DNA of 64,000 nt from an uncultured Caulobacter sp. (GTDB lineage: Bacteria > Pseudomonadota > Alphaproteobacteria > Caulobacterales > Caulobacteraceae). Where the stretch lies: positions 1-64,000 of the forward strand of contig CALALX010000027.1 in the NCBI GenBank assembly GCA_937925635.1, written 5' to 3'. The notes under the pieces are model-generated. The model was not told where the DNA came from. It did not search any database and saw only the letters and a list, made by a program, of their open reading frames with translations. Positions 60,613 through 64,000 of this stretch are shown here, in pieces. Positions within the stretch are counted from its first letter, which is position 1; each line of letters opens with the position of its first letter. Made by a program: the position numbers and the translations under genes.

Positions 60613-62232
60613 ATGCAGTCCTACGGCCTGACGGTCGACAAGTTCCTGGACCACGCCGCCAAATGGGCCGCTGACCGAGACGTCGTCACGGCGGACGCCG
60701 GCCGCATCGGCTACGCCGCCCTGCGCGACCGGGCCAACCGCTTCTCCGGCGCCCTGGCCAGCCTGGGCCTGGAATTCGGCGACCGGATCGCCACGCTCGC
60801 ATGGAATACTCAGCACCACCTGGAACTCTACTATGCCGCGATGGGCGCCGGCCTCGTCTGCCACACGCTGAACCCGCGGGTGACGGCCCCGCACCTGGCC
60901 GCGATGGTCAACGAGGCCGAGGATCGCGTGCTGGCCGTGGCCTCGAGCCTGGCCTTCATGCTGGATGACCTCCTGCCGCTCTGTCCGGGGATCGAGCACG
61001 TCGTGATCATGGACAGCCATGCGCCCGGTCGCGACGCGTCGGCCGTGACGACCTGGACCTTCGAAGACCTGCTCGAAAGCCGCGGCCGCCCGTCCGTCTG
61101 GGGCGACTTCGACGAGGGTTCGCCGGCCGGGCTCTGTTACACGTCCGGTACGACCGGTCGGCCCAAGGGCGTCCTCTACACGCACCGCTCCAACTACCTG
61201 CACACCCTGCGCGCCCTGCAGGCCGACGCCTTCGCCCTCACGGGTGAGGACGCCGTGCTGGTGGCCGTGCCGATGTTCCACGCCAACGGATGGGGCCTGC
61301 CGTTCGCCGCCCCGGCCGCCGGAGCCCGGCTGATCCTGCCGGGACGTCAGCTGGACGGCGCCAGCCTGACCCGTCTTCTGCGGTCGGAAGGGGCGACGAT
61401 CGCGGTCGGAGTCCAGACCGTCTGGCTGGGCGTCCTCGATCATCTCGACGCCGTAGGCGGCGAGGTTCCCGATCTCAGGCGGATCATCATCGGAGGCTCC
61501 CACTGTCCGGAGTCCCTGATCCGCCGGATGGAGGATCGCCTGGGTGCGACTGTCCAGACCAGTTGGGGCATGACCGAACTGTCGCCGCTCGGCACCGTCT
61601 CGCCGGCCAACCCTGCCCCGCCGGCGGCGCGGGCGTCGGGGCGCCCGCCCGTCGGCCTGGACCTCAAGTTGACGGACGCCGACGGGCATGCCCTGCCCAG
61701 GCAGCGCGGCGATGTCGGCCACCTCAAGGTCCGCGGCCAGAGCGTCGTCGATCGCTATTTCAACGCCGACGAGGATGCCCTCGACGACGACGGCTATTTC
61801 GACACCGGCGATCTGGCGCGCATCGACGAGGACGGAAGCCTGACCATCTGCGGTCGCTCGAAGGACCTCATCAAATCCGGCGGGGAGTGGATCAATCCCG
61901 CCGAGATCGAGGACATCATCGGCCGTCATCCCGATGTCGGACAGTCGGCGGTCATCGGACGCGCGGACGACAAGTGGGGCGAACGGCCGTTGCTCATCGT
62001 CGAGCCGCGGCAGGGGCGGACGATCGAGGCCAAGGCGCTTCTCAATGCTCTGAAGGGCCGGGTCGCGGACTGGTGGCTGCCCGATCAGGTCGTTCAGATC
62101 GGCTCCATGCCCTTGGCTGCCACGGGGAAGATTGACAAGAACCGGCTACGTGCCGACTACGGCGCCGAGGGTTCCGGTGGGACGGGCCCAGGCCACGACG
62201 GTCCGGAAGCGAGCGAGACTTCCGGGACGTAG
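60613..62232 (+). CDS. AMP-dependent acyl-CoA ligase, module B
   Basis: This 539-residue adenylate-forming enzyme has YTSGTTGRPKGVLYTHRS, TSWGMTELS, FDTGDLARID and the C-terminal catalytic Lys in GKIDK. The HANGWGLPF segment is typical of medium/long-chain and methylthiopropionate ligases. It converts a carboxylic acid to its CoA ester, the form later steps would need. The TetR regulator starts 14 bases downstream. Confidence 0.92.
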   Translation: MQSYGLTVDKFLDHAAKWAADRDVVTADAGRIGYAALRDRANRFSGALASLGLEFGDRIATLAWNTQHHLELYYAAMGAGLVCHTLNPRVTAPHLAAMVNEAEDRVLAVASSLAFMLDDLLPLCPGIEHVVIMDSHAPGRDASAVTTWTFEDLLESRGRPSVWGDFDEGSPAGLCYTSGTTGRPKGVLYTHRSNYLHTLRALQADAFALTGEDAVLVAVPMFHANGWGLPFAAPAAGARLILPGRQLDGASLTRLLRSEGATIAVGVQTVWLGVLDHLDAVGGEVPDLRRIIIGGSHCPESLIRRMEDRLGATVQTSWGMTELSPLGTVSPANPAPPAARASGRPPVGLDLKLTDADGHALPRQRGDVGHLKVRGQSVVDRYFNADEDALDDDGYFDTGDLARIDEDGSLTICGRSKDLIKSGGEWINPAEIEDIIGRHPDVGQSAVIGRADDKWGERPLLIVEPRQGRTIEAKALLNALKGRVADWWLPDQVVQIGSMPLAATGKIDKNRLRADYGAEGSGGTGPGHDGPEASETSGT

Positions 62233-62245
62233 AGAGGAAAGCTTG

Positions 62246-62920
62246 ATGTCAGCTGCTCCAAGGGCGAAGCGGGTCCGGCGAACGAAAGCCGAGCAGCGCG
62301 CCGAGACCCTTGAACAGATCCTCGACGCGGCGGAATACCTCTTTTCCCTCCAGGGTCTGCACGGCGTGACGTTGCGCGACGTGGCCCTGCGCGTCGGCGT
62401 CCACACGACGCTTCTTCACTACTACTTCGACGACAAGCGCAGCCTGTTCGAGGCGGTTTTCGCGCGACGGGCTGGCGTGACAAGCGGCCTTCGAATGGAG
62501 GCCCTGGATCACTATGCCGCCGAGTCGGGCGACCATCCGACCGTGGAGGGTGCGCTGCACGCCTTCCTGGATACCGATCTGGACCTCTACAGCCGCAGCG
62601 AATCCTGGATGAACTACGCGGCTTTCTGCGCCCGGGTCAGCAACACGCTCGAGGGCGCGGAGCTGATGGACGTCCATTTCGATCCCGTCGTCCTGAAGCT
62701 CGTGTCGATCCTGAAGCGCGCCCTTCCCGACACCCCGGAGGAGGACATCTTCTGGGGCTACCACTTCGTCACCGGTTCGCTGATGAACACCCTGGCCAGA
62801 ACGGGCCGGATCGACCGCCTGTCCGGCGGCCTCTGCCGATCCGACGACTTCGCCGCCGTCAAGAAGCGGATGGCCCGGTTCATGGCGGCGGGCTTCATGT
62901 CTTTCCTCGAGAAGGACTGA
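62246..62920 (+). CDS. TetR-family regulator, module B
   Basis: The protein is 224 residues from the ATG at 62246, preceded by AGAGGAAAG. The helix-turn-helix (TLRDVALRVGVHTTLLHYYFDDKRSLFEAV) is followed by a helical ligand domain. It sits directly after the acyl-CoA ligase and likely represses that operon until an acyl-CoA or acid ligand accumulates. Confidence 0.9.
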   Translation: MSAAPRAKRVRRTKAEQRAETLEQILDAAEYLFSLQGLHGVTLRDVALRVGVHTTLLHYYFDDKRSLFEAVFARRAGVTSGLRMEALDHYAAESGDHPTVEGALHAFLDTDLDLYSRSESWMNYAAFCARVSNTLEGAELMDVHFDPVVLKLVSILKRALPDTPEEDIFWGYHFVTGSLMNTLARTGRIDRLSGGLCRSDDFAAVKKRMARFMAAGFMSFLEKD

Positions 62921-62936
62921 CGGCCCGACGCCGCGC

Positions 62937-64000
62937 CTACTTCAGCGAATCGAAGTCGCAGCCCGAAGCCTGCGGCGCCAGCGGCGGGGCGACGAGTCCC
63001 ATGTTCCAGTTCCAGGGCGTGTCGCCCTGCGCACGGCGTCGGCAGACCACGGCCTCATGCAGCTCGTACATGCCGGGGAACAGGCGGGCCGACGCGCGCG
63101 GCTGGTCCTGGAAGGCCATGAACGCGCGCCCGGCGCCGAAAGTCGGCCATGCTGGCGCGCCATCGGCCTTCGGAACGCCGTCCCGCACGAAACTCGCCCA
63201 ATAGGCGGTCATCGCCGCGGAGAGCCGCTTCTCTGTCGGAGTCTGTGGAATCTTGGGCCAGTACGGCGGCGTCTTGCGGGCCGTTCCGAAGACGAACGGC
63301 AGTTCCGCGCCGTGGAAGGCGCGCAGGCCCAGGGCGTCGGCGGCCGGATAGCCGTGATCGAAGATATAGAGGTAGGCCGGCTGTCCGAGAGCGGTCTGTT
63401 TGCGCACCAGGCGTTCCGCGGTCCATCCGTAGATCACATCCCGCGTCGAAGCCACGATCGCGCCTTCAGGATCGGCGGGCGGATAGAGGCTGAGATGAGC
63501 CTCCGCGAGATCCGCGTAGCGCTCGCGAATGGCCTTTTCGTAGGTCGCGGACAGCGCCGGCGCCGGGGGGCCGAGGAACCGGAGGGAGCGGATCTCGCCG
63601 CTGTTGAACCCGGCCAGGAGCGGCGTCGGCGCCTGCTCGCCGCGGTCGAACACCGCCACGAGCTGGTCGGGCAGGATCTTGCCGTCGACGACGGCGAACG
63701 CCGGAAATCCACCCGCCGCCGCCGCCTTCGTCAGCGCGAACGGTTCAAGGGCGCGCAACGCCGATAGCTCTGTCGCCTTGAGGCGTGTGGCGAGCGCGAC
63801 ACCCTGGGCCTCCGCCGGTGCTTCCCCAAAGCGCGAGTCCCGCAGGCTGGGCGTCGAGATCATGTAGGCGCTCTGCGCGATCGCCTTGGCGAAGAGGCCG
63901 CGGGCCTGGGGTGAGGCCATGAGATACATGACACTGAGCCCGCCGGCGGACTCTCCGGCGATCGTCACGTTATCCGGGTCGCCGCCAAACGCCGCGATGT
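62937..64000 (-). CDS. Type-B carboxylesterase, partial (N-terminus beyond right edge)
   Basis: The frame is open from 64000 down to a TAG at 62937, giving the C-terminal about 350 residues. The nucleophile Ser is in TIAGESAGGLSV, and the preceding AFGGDPDNV is the family lead-in. The acid is plausibly in GFNSGEIRSL and the His in FHGAELPFVFG. It hydrolyses carboxylic esters, probably outside the cytoplasm, although the signal region is not visible. It converges with the TetR gene. Confidence 0.9.
   Translation of the reverse strand, partial: IAAFGGDPDNVTIAGESAGGLSVMYLMASPQARGLFAKAIAQSAYMISTPSLRDSRFGEAPAEAQGVALATRLKATELSALRALEPFALTKAAAAGGFPAFAVVDGKILPDQLVAVFDRGEQAPTPLLAGFNSGEIRSLRFLGPPAPALSATYEKAIRERYADLAEAHLSLYPPADPEGAIVASTRDVIYGWTAERLVRKQTALGQPAYLYIFDHGYPAADALGLRAFHGAELPFVFGTARKTPPYWPKIPQTPTEKRLSAAMTAYWASFVRDGVPKADGAPAWPTFGAGRAFMAFQDQPRASARLFPGMYELHEAVVCRRRAQGDTPWNWNMGLVAPPLAPQASGCDFDSLK

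Noticed and set aside
60436..61929. 497-codon leftward frame
   Set aside because: It is antisense to the acyl-CoA ligase, whose adenylation motifs are complete.
1..64000. CRISPR arrays, rRNA operons and phage structural genes
   Set aside because: No regularly spaced repeats, rRNA segments or phage proteins were found on reading both strands.

Overview
The window is GC-rich bacterial DNA dominated by TonB-dependent outer-membrane receptors (five), AraC/TetR regulators, beta-keto acid cleavage enzymes, acyl-CoA ligases, sulfatases and MFS carriers. This repertoire is typical of an oligotrophic alphaproteobacterium of the Caulobacterales or Sphingomonadales. That placement rests on gene content and codon style only; no rRNA or marker gene is present.

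Layout. (1) 1-7376: catabolic module A. A leftward run of TonB receptor, quinone reductase, TauD-type dioxygenase, beta-keto acid cleavage enzyme (BKACE) and MFS carrier (cut by the window edge) diverges from an AraC regulator. (2) 8014-30550: two directly repeated IS6-family elements bracket about 20.9 kb. The interior holds an orphan DUF1501 protein, two tandem arylsulfatases with a TonB receptor, an IS3 remnant, an oxidation operon (GMC oxidoreductase, internally deleted aldehyde dehydrogenase, D-2-hydroxyacid dehydrogenase, FMN hydroxyacid oxidase, membrane AraC regulator), an enolase-superfamily enzyme, a broken TauD gene, a GPH carrier, an intact aldehyde dehydrogenase and a small HTH protein. 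This looks like a composite-transposon-like catabolic island that has partly decayed. (3) 30611-37153: a MaoC hydratase, GPH carrier, acyl-CoA ligase and TetR regulator run toward a convergent TonB receptor. Both promoter regions share a 19-bp motif pattern. (4) 37371-42835: a small hypothetical protein, an exported methyltransferase-like protein, a second membrane AraC regulator, a periplasmic penicillin-acylase-type hydrolase and an OmpR-like regulator with a degenerate receiver. (5) 43037-50802: a large TonB receptor with an N-terminal carboxypeptidase-regulatory-like domain diverges from a LytS/LytTR two-component pair, followed by a membrane S41-like protease and a Tat-exported esterase. 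(6) 51110-64000: module B. YeiH-type transporter, MFS carrier, BKACE and a carboxymuconolactone-decarboxylase-like protein (leftward) diverge from an AraC regulator; PhoD phosphatase, TonB receptor, acyl-CoA ligase and TetR follow rightward; a type-B carboxylesterase runs off the right edge.

How the genes fit together. Each region repeats one plan: an outer-membrane receptor, an inner-membrane carrier, a few ligases, hydratases or oxidoreductases, and a local regulator. Modules A and B share homologous MFS, BKACE and AraC proteins, so they are probably duplicated or parallel pathways for related beta-keto acids. The island couples sulfate-ester hydrolysis to alcohol, aldehyde and hydroxyacid oxidation, which suggests, without proving, use of a sulfated alcohol or glycol-like substrate. 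The true substrates cannot be read from sequence alone.
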